Positions 1 to 8,098 of a DNA stretch of 64,000 nt are shown in pieces. The number at the start of each line of letters is the position of its first letter. The stretch's first letter is position 1. The notes under the pieces were generated by a model that worked only from the letters and a program-made list of their open reading frames with translations, did not search any database and had not been told where the DNA came from. Position numbers and translations under genes: made by a program. Source of the DNA: Bifidobacterium criceti (lineage in GTDB: Bacteria > Actinomycetota > Actinomycetes > Actinomycetales > Bifidobacteriaceae); assembly GCF_002286935.1 (NCBI RefSeq), contig NZ_MVOH01000011.1, positions 1 through 64,000 of the forward strand, read 5' to 3'.

Positions 1-242
1 TTGCTGTTCTCCGGCCACCATGTTTCTCCCGTGGTCTTGTCCACGGCGAGTGTGTTCTTGGCTTGGTTCCACCACCTGCGCAGCCCGTAGTACGACCATT
101 CGGGTTTATCGCCACGTTCGAGCATGTCCTTGACATGAGCGAGTCCCGCGTTGTAGACGAACCGCGCCGCACCAGCATGAGACTCCAAGAGTCGTTCCTG
201 CCGTGGCGTCGGGTCAAGCGCCACCTTGACCGCCTCAAGCAT
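1..242 (-). CDS. tnpB: TnpB-type RNA-guided nuclease, N-terminal fragment (cut by window edge)
   Basis: The first ~80 codons of a TnpB protein of an IS200/IS605/IS607-type element are visible; the rest lies outside the window. The start MLEAVKVALDPTPRQERLLE followed by SHAGAARFVYNAGLAHV is the usual TnpB N-terminus (a residue-poor strand, 'PTPEQ...LL', then 'ARFVYN'). The ATG at 242 overlaps the 3' end of the upstream recombinase gene by 8 bases in another frame, which is the standard IS607 arrangement of tnpA followed by tnpB. TnpB proteins are programmable nucleases that use an RNA from the element's own 3' end; the RuvC catalytic part and that RNA are not visible here. Whether the gene is intact cannot be judged. 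Confidence 0.8.
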   Translation of the reverse strand, partial: MLEAVKVALDPTPRQERLLESHAGAARFVYNAGLAHVKDMLERGDKPEWSYYGLRRWWNQAKNTLAVDKTTGETWWPENS

Positions 243-822
243 CGCGTGCCGCCTTCAACGCCGCGTCCGTCTTGCGCTTGGCCGCGCGGCGTCCGTACAG
301 CCTCGCGCACAACGAGGTCAGCACCTCGCTCATGTCGCGCACCAGATCGTCGTCCAGTTCCGTGTCGTCCACCACGACGATCCGGCGTCCCTGCGCTTTC
401 AACGCGCTCTCCACCAGTCCCGCGTTCATGCGGGCGAGCCTGTCCCTGTGCTCCACGATCAGCGTGCCCACGGTCGGGTCGGACAACAACCGGTTGAGCT
501 TGCGCCGCCTGTCGTTCATGCCGGAACCCGTCTCCGTGACCACCTCGGGCTTCTCGACGCCCATGCCAAGGGCGAACGCTTTCAGTCGGTCGGCCTGACG
601 TCGCAGGTCGTCCTTTTGGTCGCCGCTGGATACTCGCGCATAGCAGACGGTGCGGGATTCCATGCTTTTCGATTGCGGCATGGTCTCGTATTTCGGGTCG
701 TGGATGAGCCACATGCCAGACGGCGTGTGCTCCACGGGGACGGGCATGGTGCCCTGACGGCACCATTTCCACACGGTCTGCGGGTGCAGATGCTCACGCT
801 CGGCCCATTCCTTCACCAACAT
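235..822 (-). CDS. tnpA: IS607-family serine recombinase (transposase TnpA)
   Basis: A 195-residue serine recombinase that would catalyse excision and insertion of an IS607-type element. The N-terminal ~45 residues form a MerR-like helix-turn-helix (EWAEREHLHPQTVWKWCRQG), the layout typical of IS607, where the DNA-binding domain precedes the catalytic one. The catalytic domain begins at CYARVSSGDQKDDLRRQ (residues ~60-76); the Ser in ARVSSGDQ is the nucleophile, and VEHRDRLAR (residues ~124-132) is the conserved Arg-rich active-site segment. Length matches the family and there is no obvious damage, so it looks functional. It overlaps tnpB by 8 bases. Its start lies beside a short AT-rich stretch that is quite unlike the rest of the window and fits a recently arrived element. 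Confidence 0.9.
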   Translation of the reverse strand: MLVKEWAEREHLHPQTVWKWCRQGTMPVPVEHTPSGMWLIHDPKYETMPQSKSMESRTVCYARVSSGDQKDDLRRQADRLKAFALGMGVEKPEVVTETGSGMNDRRRKLNRLLSDPTVGTLIVEHRDRLARMNAGLVESALKAQGRRIVVVDDTELDDDLVRDMSEVLTSLCARLYGRRAAKRKTDAALKAARDA

Positions 823-887
823 GCAACATAGTATAGCATATTAAAATATATTTAAGCAAATCGTTTAGGAAACAGCCGACCGCCCCG
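823..887. other. AT-rich stretch, probable left end of the IS607-type element
   Basis: This 65-bp gap between tnpA and pstA contains TATAGCATATTAAAATATAT and TTTAAGC, one of the most AT-rich stretches of the window. It should hold the tnpA promoter and the left end of the element. IS607 elements insert at a GG dinucleotide without target duplication; the GG at 868-869 is a candidate junction, but the true end cannot be fixed without the empty site. Confidence 0.45.
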
Positions 888-1886
888 CTATTTCTTCTTC
901 GGTGCGAACACTTTCGCGACGATCCTGCCGATGAGGTTGAGGATGAGGACGATGACGATGAGGACGAGCGCGGCCGACCACGCGCGTTCCATCGGGATCG
1001 TCGTCACGCATCCGCTCGACGCGTCCGCCGGGCAGTTCGCGCGGTACTTCGAATACTCCTGGTACACGTACACCGGCAATGTCGTCATCTCGCCGCTGAA
1101 GAGGTTCGCGTTCGTCGACACGATGTAGCCGGCTGTAATGAGCAATGGCGCTGTTTCGCCGATGACGCGCGCGATCGCGAGGATCGAGCCCGAGACGATG
1201 CCGGAGAGCGCGGTGCGCAGGACGACTTTCGTGATCGTGCGTTGTTTCGTCACACCGAGCGCGAGCGACGCTTCACGCAGGTCGTTCGGCACGATCTTGA
1301 GCATCTCCTCGGTCGTCTTGACGACGGTCGGGATCATCAGGAGCGACAGCGCGACCGATCCCTCGAATCCGTTGAGCGTACCGGGGCCGACGAGGATCGC
1401 GAACATCGAGTAGGCGAACAGGCCTGCGACGATCGACGGGATGCCGCTCATGACGTCGACGAGCAGATGGATCGTGTGCGCGAGTTTCGAGGCGCCCGCG
1501 TATTCGATGAGGTACACGGCGCACATGACGCCGATCGGGATCGAGATGAGCATCGCGCCGAGCGTGATCTCCAACGTGCCGATGACCGCGTGCAGGATGC
1601 CGCCGTAGCCGCCCGATGGCGTCGGGTTGCCGCCGATGACGTTCGTCATGTTATGGCTCAGGAAATCCCAGTTGAGGCGTCGGATGCCACGCGCGAGCGT
1701 CGTCCAAAGCACCGAGACGAGCGGGATGAGTGCGATGACGAACGCGAGGATGATGAGCGCGCGCATCGCGATGTCCTTGCGTTTGCGCGCGGCCGTATAG
1801 GAACGCGTCGGCTTGAACTTGTCGAAGTCGATGACGGGTGCCGTGTCGGCGGTCGCCGGCGTGTGCTTCGGTGTCGTCTCGTCCAT
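888..1886 (-). CDS. pstA: Phosphate ABC transporter permease PstA
   Basis: Inner-membrane subunit of the high-affinity phosphate importer, forming the channel with PstC. Starting at the ATG at 1886 (MDETTPKHTP) gives 332 residues. A hydrophilic N-terminus of ~45 residues is followed by a first membrane segment (ALIILAFVIALIPLVSVLW) and five more. The coupling EAA loop is visible as REASLALGVTKQRTITKVVL, and VMSGIPSIVAGLFAYSMF is the usual PstA/PstC 'GIPSIV' signature. The gene's start overlaps the pstC stop by one base (TGATG), so the two are translationally coupled. The family-typical next gene, the ATPase pstB, is not present before the IS607-type element downstream. Confidence 0.95.
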   Translation of the reverse strand: MDETTPKHTPATADTAPVIDFDKFKPTRSYTAARKRKDIAMRALIILAFVIALIPLVSVLWTTLARGIRRLNWDFLSHNMTNVIGGNPTPSGGYGGILHAVIGTLEITLGAMLISIPIGVMCAVYLIEYAGASKLAHTIHLLVDVMSGIPSIVAGLFAYSMFAILVGPGTLNGFEGSVALSLLMIPTVVKTTEEMLKIVPNDLREASLALGVTKQRTITKVVLRTALSGIVSGSILAIARVIGETAPLLITAGYIVSTNANLFSGEMTTLPVYVYQEYSKYRANCPADASSGCVTTIPMERAWSAALVLIVIVLILNLIGRIVAKVFAPKKK

Positions 1887-2863
1887 CACTTCCCCGCTTT
1901 CTCGGTGATGCGGCGCGCGAGCAGGTTCACAAGGAACGTGATGACGAAGAGTACAAGACCCGTGCCGATGAGCACCGAGACGCCGATACTGTCGGCTTCG
2001 GGGTACTGTGCGGCGATGTTCGCCGCGATCGTCTGGTCTTGCGACGCCTGCAGCAGCCGGAACGAATAGGTGAGGCCAGGCGACAGGATCATCAGGACCG
2101 CCATCGTCTCGCCAAGCGCACGGCCAAGGCCGAGCATCGACGCCGAGATGACGCCGGATTTGCCGAACGGCAGCACGGAAAGCCTGATCATCTCCCATTT
2201 CGTCGCGCCGAGGCCGAGCGCCGCCTCCTCGAGGAGCTTCGGCGTCTGCAGGAAGATGTCACGTGCGATCGACGTGATGATCGGCAGGATCATGATCGCA
2301 AGCACGAGCGCGACGGTCGCGACGGTGCGAGGCGGGTTCGCGGCCGGTCCGGCGAAGAGCGGGATCCAGCCGAGGTATTCGGCGACCCAGTTCCAGAACG
2401 GGTAGATCGCCGGCACAAGCACAAGGCCGCCCCACAGGCCGTAGATGACCGACGGGATCGCGGCGAGGATGTCGACGATGTAGCTGAGCACGGCCGCGAG
2501 GCGTTTCGGCGCATAATGCGAGATGAACAACGCGATGCCGATCGAGACGAAGAACGCGAGCACGAGCGCGATCGCCGCGACGAGCACGGTGCCGAACAGG
2601 AGCGGGCCGACGTAGCCCCAGAAGTTCTTCGCCTTGCCGCCGGTGAAGTTCTCGATGACCGCGCTGTTCGCCTGCTGGTCGCCGCCGATGAGCGGCCATG
2701 CGCGGAACAGCAGGAACAGGGCGACGGCTGCGAGCGCCACGAGGATGAGGATGCCGCATGCGGTCGCGATGCCGCGGAAGACGCGGTCCGCCTTCTGGCC
2801 GTTGACCGGTTGCGTCAACGATGACGCGCGTGTGGGCGCTGATGGTTTCGATGCCGTGGACAT
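1886..2863 (-). CDS. pstC: Phosphate ABC transporter permease PstC
   Basis: Second membrane subunit of the Pst phosphate importer, 325 residues from the ATG at 2863 (MSTASKPSAP), which has a GAGGACC ribosome-binding site just upstream. The N-terminal membrane segment (IATACGILILVALAAVALFL) is followed by a large periplasmic loop and further helices. DILAAIPSVIYGLWGGLVL is the PstC 'AIPSVIYG' motif, and EEAALGLGATKWEMIRLSVL is the EAA loop that contacts the ATPase. It lies 5 bases after pstS and overlaps pstA, so pstS-pstC-pstA is one transcription unit. Confidence 0.95.
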   Translation of the reverse strand: MSTASKPSAPTRASSLTQPVNGQKADRVFRGIATACGILILVALAAVALFLLFRAWPLIGGDQQANSAVIENFTGGKAKNFWGYVGPLLFGTVLVAAIALVLAFFVSIGIALFISHYAPKRLAAVLSYIVDILAAIPSVIYGLWGGLVLVPAIYPFWNWVAEYLGWIPLFAGPAANPPRTVATVALVLAIMILPIITSIARDIFLQTPKLLEEAALGLGATKWEMIRLSVLPFGKSGVISASMLGLGRALGETMAVLMILSPGLTYSFRLLQASQDQTIAANIAAQYPEADSIGVSVLIGTGLVLFVITFLVNLLARRITEKAGK

Positions 2864-2868
2864 GGTCC

Positions 2869-3984
2869 TCACTTCACTTCGATCGCGTCGACCGACGCGC
2901 GCACGTATTGGGCGATGTTGTCGGGAAGCGGGGCGGAACCGGTCGCGTGCTCCGCCTGGTCCTGCCCGGATTTGCCGGTGATGTAGCCGAGCCACGATTG
3001 CGCGAAGCGCGCCGTGTCCGCGTCCTTGTAGACGGGGCATGCGATGTCGTAGGAGACGAGCACGATCGGGTAGGCGCCTTCGACGGTCGTCTTGTGGTTG
3101 ATGTCGAGGACGACGCGGTTGGCTCCGGGGACGGTCTCGTCAAGCGTCGAATCGGCGACGGCCTTCGACGCGGCGTCGGCCGAGATCTCGGTATAGCTAT
3201 CACCGACCTTGACGGCGACGGTGCCCATGCCGCCCGCCTGCGAGAGGTCGGCATAGCCGATCGTGCCGTCCGCCTGGTCGATCGTCGAGATGACGCCCGA
3301 CGTGCCTTTCGCGCCTTGGCCGACGTCGTTCGGCCAGTTCTCGGAGAGGGCGTATGGCCAGTCCTTGCCGGCCGTCGCCTTGAGGTATTCGAGCAGGTTG
3401 AGCGTCGTGCCGGATTTGTCGGAACGGTGCACGACCGTGATCGGCAGGTCCGGCAGGTCGAGGTCCGGGTTCTGCTTGGCGAGCGCCGCGTCGTTCCAGC
3501 GTGTGATCTTGCCGTTGAAGACCTTTGCAATCGTCGTTGCGTCCATGTTGATGTGGTGGTCTTCGTCGGAGATGCCGCGCAGGTTGAACACGATTGCGAT
3601 CGGTGAGATGTAGACGGGCACGTCGAATGCGGTCGAACCGGCGCACACCTGTTTCGATTCCTCGACCTGTTTCGCGTCGAGCGGCTTGTCGGAGCCGGCC
3701 CAGACGGTCGCGCCCGTCAGGAACGTGACGACGCCCGCGCCCGAACCTGAGGGGTTGTAGGAGATCTTCGCCTTTGGATTCGTCTTCTGGTATCCGGCGA
3801 TCCACGCCTCGACGGCCGTCTGCTGCGAGGATGCGCCCGCACCGGCGAAGCCGCCTGAGATCGATGAGGCGTTGGAGACCGGCCGGTCCGAGGGATCCGT
3901 GTTGTCTCCGCATGCCGCCGCGACGGCGATGAGCGCGACGCCGCACAACGCCGCGAGCGCACGCCGCGCAAGATTGCTACGCAT
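2869..3984 (-). CDS. pstS: Phosphate-binding lipoprotein PstS
   Basis: Substrate-binding component of the Pst importer; it captures phosphate outside the membrane and passes it to PstCA. The start at 3984 is supported by AAAGGA eight bases upstream and by a proper lipoprotein signal: MRSNLARR, a hydrophobic core, and a lipobox ending in Cys25 (IAVAAACGDN). The mature protein carries the PstS motifs FAGAGASSQQTAVEAW, NPSGSGAGVVTFLTG and VHRSDKSGTTLNLLEYL, whose Ser/Thr/Asp/Arg residues bind phosphate in the family. At 371 residues it has a normal length. It is the first gene of pstSCA and lies 85 bp downstream of the regX3-like gene, so co-regulation by that response regulator is likely. Confidence 0.95.
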   Translation of the reverse strand: MRSNLARRALAALCGVALIAVAAACGDNTDPSDRPVSNASSISGGFAGAGASSQQTAVEAWIAGYQKTNPKAKISYNPSGSGAGVVTFLTGATVWAGSDKPLDAKQVEESKQVCAGSTAFDVPVYISPIAIVFNLRGISDEDHHINMDATTIAKVFNGKITRWNDAALAKQNPDLDLPDLPITVVHRSDKSGTTLNLLEYLKATAGKDWPYALSENWPNDVGQGAKGTSGVISTIDQADGTIGYADLSQAGGMGTVAVKVGDSYTEISADAASKAVADSTLDETVPGANRVVLDINHKTTVEGAYPIVLVSYDIACPVYKDADTARFAQSWLGYITGKSGQDQAEHATGSAPLPDNIAQYVRASVDAIEVK

Positions 3985-4069
3985 GTGGTTTCCTTTGGTC
4001 ACGATGCCATTGTATCCGACCACACCAGTGTAGAGGAGAGCGGCGATGGCGCGGGCGTGGAAAGTGAAC

Positions 4070-4774
4070 TCACGGTGAAGGTTCGTCGCTGATCCGGTAT
4101 CCGACGCCGCGCACGGTCGTCAACAGCGCCGGTTTCGTGGGGTCGTCCTCGATTTTCGCGCGGATGCGTTTGATGTGCACGTCGAGCGTTTTCGTGTCGC
4201 CGACGTAGTCGCTGCCCCATACACGTCCGATGAGTTGTTGGCGCGTCACGACGCGTCCTTTGTTGCGGATGAGGTATGCGAGGACTTCGAATTCCTTGAG
4301 TGGGAACGCGGTGAGTGTGCCGTTGACGTGCACTTCGTGCGATGCGATCTCCATCGTGACGGGGCCGCATACGAGCGTCTCGCCGTCGGTTGGCGGCCCT
4401 GGGGTGATCCGTTCGAGCGTGCGCCGCAGCACCGCGTGGATGCGGGCGAGCAGTTCGCGAAACGAGTATGGTTTCGTCACGTAGTCGTCGGCGCCGATTT
4501 CGAGTCCGACGATGACGTCGTTCTCGGTCGATTTCGCCGTCACCATGATGATCGGCACCGGATGCGTCTCGCGGATGCGCCGGCACAGTGTCGTGCCGGA
4601 TATGCCCGGCAGCATGAGGTCGAGGATGACGAGGTCGAACGGCATCTGCCCGAAGAGCTCCCAGCCTTCCTCACCGGTCGATGCGCCATGCGCCTCGTAG
4701 CCTTCGCGCGTGAGTTGGAACAGCAGCGGTTCAAGATAGGATGGTTCGTCCTCGACGACGAGAATGCGTGTCAT
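4070..4774 (-). CDS. regX3: OmpR/PhoB-class response regulator (RegX3-like)
   Basis: A 234-residue response regulator. The receiver domain (residues 1-120) has the acidic pocket at Glu8-Asp9 and the phospho-acceptor Asp52 in DLVILDLMLPG, with the switch Thr in MVTAKS and the Lys in VTKPYS. The C-terminal winged-helix domain ends with the usual TLDVHIKRIRAKIEDDP and RGVGYRI. The start at 4774 has AAGGAG eleven bases upstream. Its 5' end overlaps the 3' end of the sensor kinase gene by 44 bases. Position directly upstream of pstSCA and similarity to RegX3 suggest it controls phosphate starvation genes; that role is inferred, not seen. Confidence 0.9.
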   Translation of the reverse strand: MTRILVVEDEPSYLEPLLFQLTREGYEAHGASTGEEGWELFGQMPFDLVILDLMLPGISGTTLCRRIRETHPVPIIMVTAKSTENDVIVGLEIGADDYVTKPYSFRELLARIHAVLRRTLERITPGPPTDGETLVCGPVTMEIASHEVHVNGTLTAFPLKEFEVLAYLIRNKGRVVTRQQLIGRVWGSDYVGDTKTLDVHIKRIRAKIEDDPTKPALLTTVRGVGYRISDEPSP

Positions 4775-5948
4775 CTTCCAAGCTCCTTGTCCGTGTCGGG
4801 GGTGCCTGCGACGCGAGCGGCATAACGACCGTGAACGTCGAGCCCTCCCCCGGTTTCGACCATACGTCCATCTTGCCACCGTTCGCGAGGATATGGTGCC
4901 GCGCGATCGACAATCCGAGTCCTGTGCCGCCCGTGAGGCGCGAACGTGCGGGGTCGACACGGTAGAACCGTTCGAAGATGCGCTGCTGGAGTGCCGGTGG
5001 GATGCCGACACCGTGGTCGACGACGCGGATGCGCGCGGCGCCGTCCACGGCGTCGACGGCGACGGTCACGCTCGCATGCTCGGGTGAATAGTGGATCGCG
5101 TTCTCGACGAGGTTCTTGACCGCGGTACGCATGCCGCCCGCGTCGACGGCGACGGTGAGCGGCACGCCCGCGGCGTCGTCGCGCATGCGTACGTCCGTAT
5201 GCCGTACGGCGGCCGCGACGTCGGTGTCGGCGATCGCGCCGGCGACGACATCGCGCACGTCGACGAGGCGCTGCTCGCGCGCGCCGTCGTCCTGCATGCG
5301 CCCGAGTTCGATGAGCCTGCGCACGAGCCCGTCGAGCCGTTTCGCCTCGGTGCCGATGCGGCCGGCGAAATGCCTGATCATCTCGACGTCGTCGCCCGCG
5401 TCATCGATTGTCTCGGCGAGCAGCATGATTGCACCGACCGGTGTCTTGAGCTCATGGGACACATTCGTCACGAACTCGCGGCGCATGCGCTCGGCGTCGC
5501 GCCGGCGGCCGGTGTCGGCGCATACGACGGCGGTGCGTCCATCGCCGATCGGCTGGGCGCGCACCGCGATCCGACGCATGCGTGCGCCGTCCGTGACTGC
5601 GAGTTCCGCGGCCGCTTCCGACTGCGCCGTCGCGGCATCGGCGATGAGGCCACGTACACCGTCGTCGGTGAGGTGCCCGTCAGTGACGATGCCGCATGTC
5701 TCCGCTGCGGCGTTCGCGGTAAGAATGTTGCCGTGTGCGTCGGCGATGAGGACGGCCTCTTCGAGCATCGCGAGCATCCTGCGTTCGCCATCGATTGAGT
5801 CGGCATCGGCGAAACCGCCGAACAGCGCTGGCATTCTCGGGGACCGGTCACGTTCGTATGCGCGACCGGCGCGGTAGGCACACACGCTGGCGATCGCCAA
5901 CACGACCGCGGCCGTGAGCGCGACGGCGATGACCGCCGATACTGTCAT
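4731..5948 (-). CDS. senX3: Sensor histidine kinase (SenX3/PhoR-like)
   Basis: Membrane sensor kinase of 405 residues, partner of the adjacent response regulator. There is one N-terminal membrane segment (residues ~4-25), a short cytoplasmic linker and a PAS-like region (~50-150: LIADAHGNILTANAAAE). The dimerisation/phospho-acceptor box is NVSHELKTPVG with His165. The ATPase domain has the N box NLVENAIHYSP, the G1 box VVDHGVGIPP and the G2 box GGTGLGLSI. A single membrane segment with an almost absent extracellular part is typical of SenX3, which senses phosphate through the Pst complex rather than directly. Two further genes upstream (mtnN, aroG) are in the same direction. Confidence 0.9.
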   Translation of the reverse strand: MTVSAVIAVALTAAVVLAIASVCAYRAGRAYERDRSPRMPALFGGFADADSIDGERRMLAMLEEAVLIADAHGNILTANAAAETCGIVTDGHLTDDGVRGLIADAATAQSEAAAELAVTDGARMRRIAVRAQPIGDGRTAVVCADTGRRRDAERMRREFVTNVSHELKTPVGAIMLLAETIDDAGDDVEMIRHFAGRIGTEAKRLDGLVRRLIELGRMQDDGAREQRLVDVRDVVAGAIADTDVAAAVRHTDVRMRDDAAGVPLTVAVDAGGMRTAVKNLVENAIHYSPEHASVTVAVDAVDGAARIRVVDHGVGIPPALQQRIFERFYRVDPARSRLTGGTGLGLSIARHHILANGGKMDVWSKPGEGSTFTVVMPLASQAPPTRTRSLEDDTHSRRRGRTILS

Positions 5949-5970
5949 GCCGCGCCTCCCATTCGTCCGT

Positions 5971-6678
5971 TCACATGCGGGTGAGGATCTCGACGGTGAG
6001 CTTCGCCGCCGTGTCGGCGTATTCGCTCACATCGAAGGTCTTGAAATCCTCGTAGTCGGTGTCGGCGTTGTCGCTCATCGCGCGGATGACGAGCGCGGGC
6101 ACGTCGTTGCGCGCGGCGACGTGCGCGACGGCGGCGCCTTCCATCTCGACTGCGTCCGCGTGCGTTTCGCGGATGACGCGTTCGACAGCTTCGGGCGAAT
6201 CGACGAAATAGTTTCCGGACGCAATGACGCCGTTGACGTGGTGGATGCCCATGCCGTCGAGTGCCGCCTCGGCGAGCGCAATGAGCTCGGGGTCGGAATG
6301 GAACTCCTCGGTCTGCGGCTTCCACTGGCCGACGAGGCGCATGTCGGTGTCGAGGTAGCGCAGCGTCTCGCCGAGCACGATGTCGTTGATGTGCAGGTCG
6401 GGGTTGAGGTTGCCGGCGATGCCGGAGAAAAGCACGGCGTCGGGCTGTGCGACGTCGATGAGGCACTGCGTCGTCGCGGCCGCGTTGACGAGGCCCATGC
6501 CGCCGACAGTCACCGAGACGTTGAGTTCGCGGCCGTCATGCGTCGGCAGTGTGCCATGTGTGATCGTCAGGCTCGCGCGGCGCTCCTCGGTCACGTCGTT
6601 GAGCGATGCGGCGATATGCGCCGCCTCCTCGTCGAGCGCACTGATGATGACGACGGTGGATATCGGCTTGTTCGCCAT
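5971..6678 (-). CDS. mtnN: 5'-methylthioadenosine/S-adenosylhomocysteine nucleosidase
   Basis: A 235-residue nucleosidase that hydrolyses methylthioadenosine and S-adenosylhomocysteine to adenine and the thioribose sugar, part of methyl-cycle clean-up and autoinducer-2 precursor formation. Supporting motifs are the N-terminal TVVIISALDEEA, VLFSGIAGNLNPDLHINDIV (the purine/phosphorylase-fold core with the conserved 'GIAG'), VEMEGAAVAHVA, whose Met-Glu contact the ribose, and VIRAMSDNAD, whose Asp is the catalytic acid. The start at 6678 has AAGGGA upstream. It sits 22 bp upstream of the sensor kinase and 61 bp downstream of the DAHP synthase, all on the same strand, so a long operon is possible. 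Confidence 0.92.
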   Translation of the reverse strand: MANKPISTVVIISALDEEAAHIAASLNDVTEERRASLTITHGTLPTHDGRELNVSVTVGGMGLVNAAATTQCLIDVAQPDAVLFSGIAGNLNPDLHINDIVLGETLRYLDTDMRLVGQWKPQTEEFHSDPELIALAEAALDGMGIHHVNGVIASGNYFVDSPEAVERVIRETHADAVEMEGAAVAHVAARNDVPALVIRAMSDNADTDYEDFKTFDVSEYADTAAKLTVEILTRM

Positions 6679-6739
6679 GGTTCGGTTGTCCCTTCCGGTC
6701 GGCTGGTTCGTGGATTGTGATGCTTGTGGGGGTGCCGTG

Positions 6740-8008
6740 TCAGCGCCAGCGCCGCGCGCTCACGGCGTCGGCGAGTTCGTTGAGCAGCTGTTCCGTATCC
6801 GGCCAGCTGATGCAGCGGTCGGTGATCGACTTGCCGTAGACGAGCTCGTCGAGCGGCGCGGCCGGCTGGTTGCCACCTTCGATGAAGCTTTCCATCATGA
6901 CGCCGGTGATGCCCCGCTCGCCGTCCGCGATGCGCGCGGCGATGTCGCGCACGACGGCCGCCTGACGCACTTCGTCCTTGCCGGAGTTGCCATGCGAGCA
7001 GTCGACGATGAGCCCGTGCGCGGCGGCCGATTCCTCCGGCATCGACGCGCGGACCATCGCCATCGCGTCGGCGACCGACTGCGTGTCGTAGTTCGGGCCG
7101 CTCACAGAACCGCGCAGGACGATATGGCAGTCGGGGTTGCCGAGCGTCTCGACGGCGCATGCGCGGCCGAGGTGGTCGATGCCGAAGAACGTGTGCTGGC
7201 CCGCGGCCGTGATGCAGCTGTTGACCGCCGCCTTGACCGAGCCGTCGGTCGCGTTCTTGAAGCCGATCGGCATCGACAGCCCGCTCGCGAGCTGGCGGTG
7301 GACCTGGCTTTCGGTGTTGCGCGCGCCGATCGCGCCCCAGCTGATCGCGTCGGAGATGTACTGCGGGCTTGTCGGTTCGAGGAACTCGGTCGCCGTCGCA
7401 AGCCCCGCGCCGAGCACGTCGAGGAGTGTCCTGCGCGCGAGGAGCAGGCCTTTTTGGATGTTGTGGCTGCCGTCGATGTCCGGGTCGTTGATGAGGCCCT
7501 TCCAGCCGACCGTGCTGCGCGGCTTCTCGAAATAGACGCGCATGACGATGAGCAGTTCGCCTTCGAGCCGTTGCTTGACGTCGTAGAGGCGCTGCGCGTA
7601 GTCGAGCGCCGCCTTCGGGTCATGCACGGAGCATGGGCCGACGATGACGAGGAGGCGGTCGTCCTGCCCATAAAGGCATGCGCGGATCTCGTCGCGCGAA
7701 TAGGCGACGATGTCCTGCGCGACGCGGTCGAGCGGCAGCGCCGAAAGCACTTGCGCGGGCGTCGGCAGCGGGTCGAGTTCCATGACACGGCGGTTGATGA
7801 TGCGGTCGATGCCGACGGCGTCCTCCCAGCGGGGCAGGTCGGGAATCGCCGTGAGCGGGTTGCCGCCTTCGGCGATGACGGCGTGCACTTCGTCGAGTTT
7901 CGCGTTCGTATATGTCAGCGGTTCGCCGCGCTCGATCGCATGCCGATGGTCCTCGGAGAACGTGTGCATCGGCGCATGCCCGTCCGCGTGCGGATTGTGT
8001 CCGTCCAT
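6740..8008 (-). CDS. aroG: Class I (AroG-type) DAHP synthase, paralogue 1
   Basis: 3-deoxy-D-arabino-heptulosonate 7-phosphate synthase, the first step of the shikimate pathway (phosphoenolpyruvate + erythrose 4-phosphate). Motifs are those of the AroF/G/H type: LLVIVGPCSVHDPKAALDYA (Cys and His of the metal site), YFEKPRSTVGWKGLINDP (PEP binding), GARNTESQVHRQLASGLS and PIGFKNATDG, plus DCSHGNSGKDE. At 422 residues it is longer than usual (about 350) because of an N-terminal extension of ~75 residues (HNPHADGHAPMHTFSEDH onward) of no known role. A second, shorter paralogue is encoded 2.2 kb upstream. The start has a strong GGAGGAG site. Confidence 0.93.
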   Translation of the reverse strand: MDGHNPHADGHAPMHTFSEDHRHAIERGEPLTYTNAKLDEVHAVIAEGGNPLTAIPDLPRWEDAVGIDRIINRRVMELDPLPTPAQVLSALPLDRVAQDIVAYSRDEIRACLYGQDDRLLVIVGPCSVHDPKAALDYAQRLYDVKQRLEGELLIVMRVYFEKPRSTVGWKGLINDPDIDGSHNIQKGLLLARRTLLDVLGAGLATATEFLEPTSPQYISDAISWGAIGARNTESQVHRQLASGLSMPIGFKNATDGSVKAAVNSCITAAGQHTFFGIDHLGRACAVETLGNPDCHIVLRGSVSGPNYDTQSVADAMAMVRASMPEESAAAHGLIVDCSHGNSGKDEVRQAAVVRDIAARIADGERGITGVMMESFIEGGNQPAAPLDELVYGKSITDRCISWPDTEQLLNELADAVSARRWR

Positions 8009-8098
8009 GAGCGCTCCTCCCTGCGTCTCCTCAATGCTTGTCCGTACCCCAGCATAGCAACGCGCACGCCCGTGGTGAAGGACGCTGCGGGATGGGCG

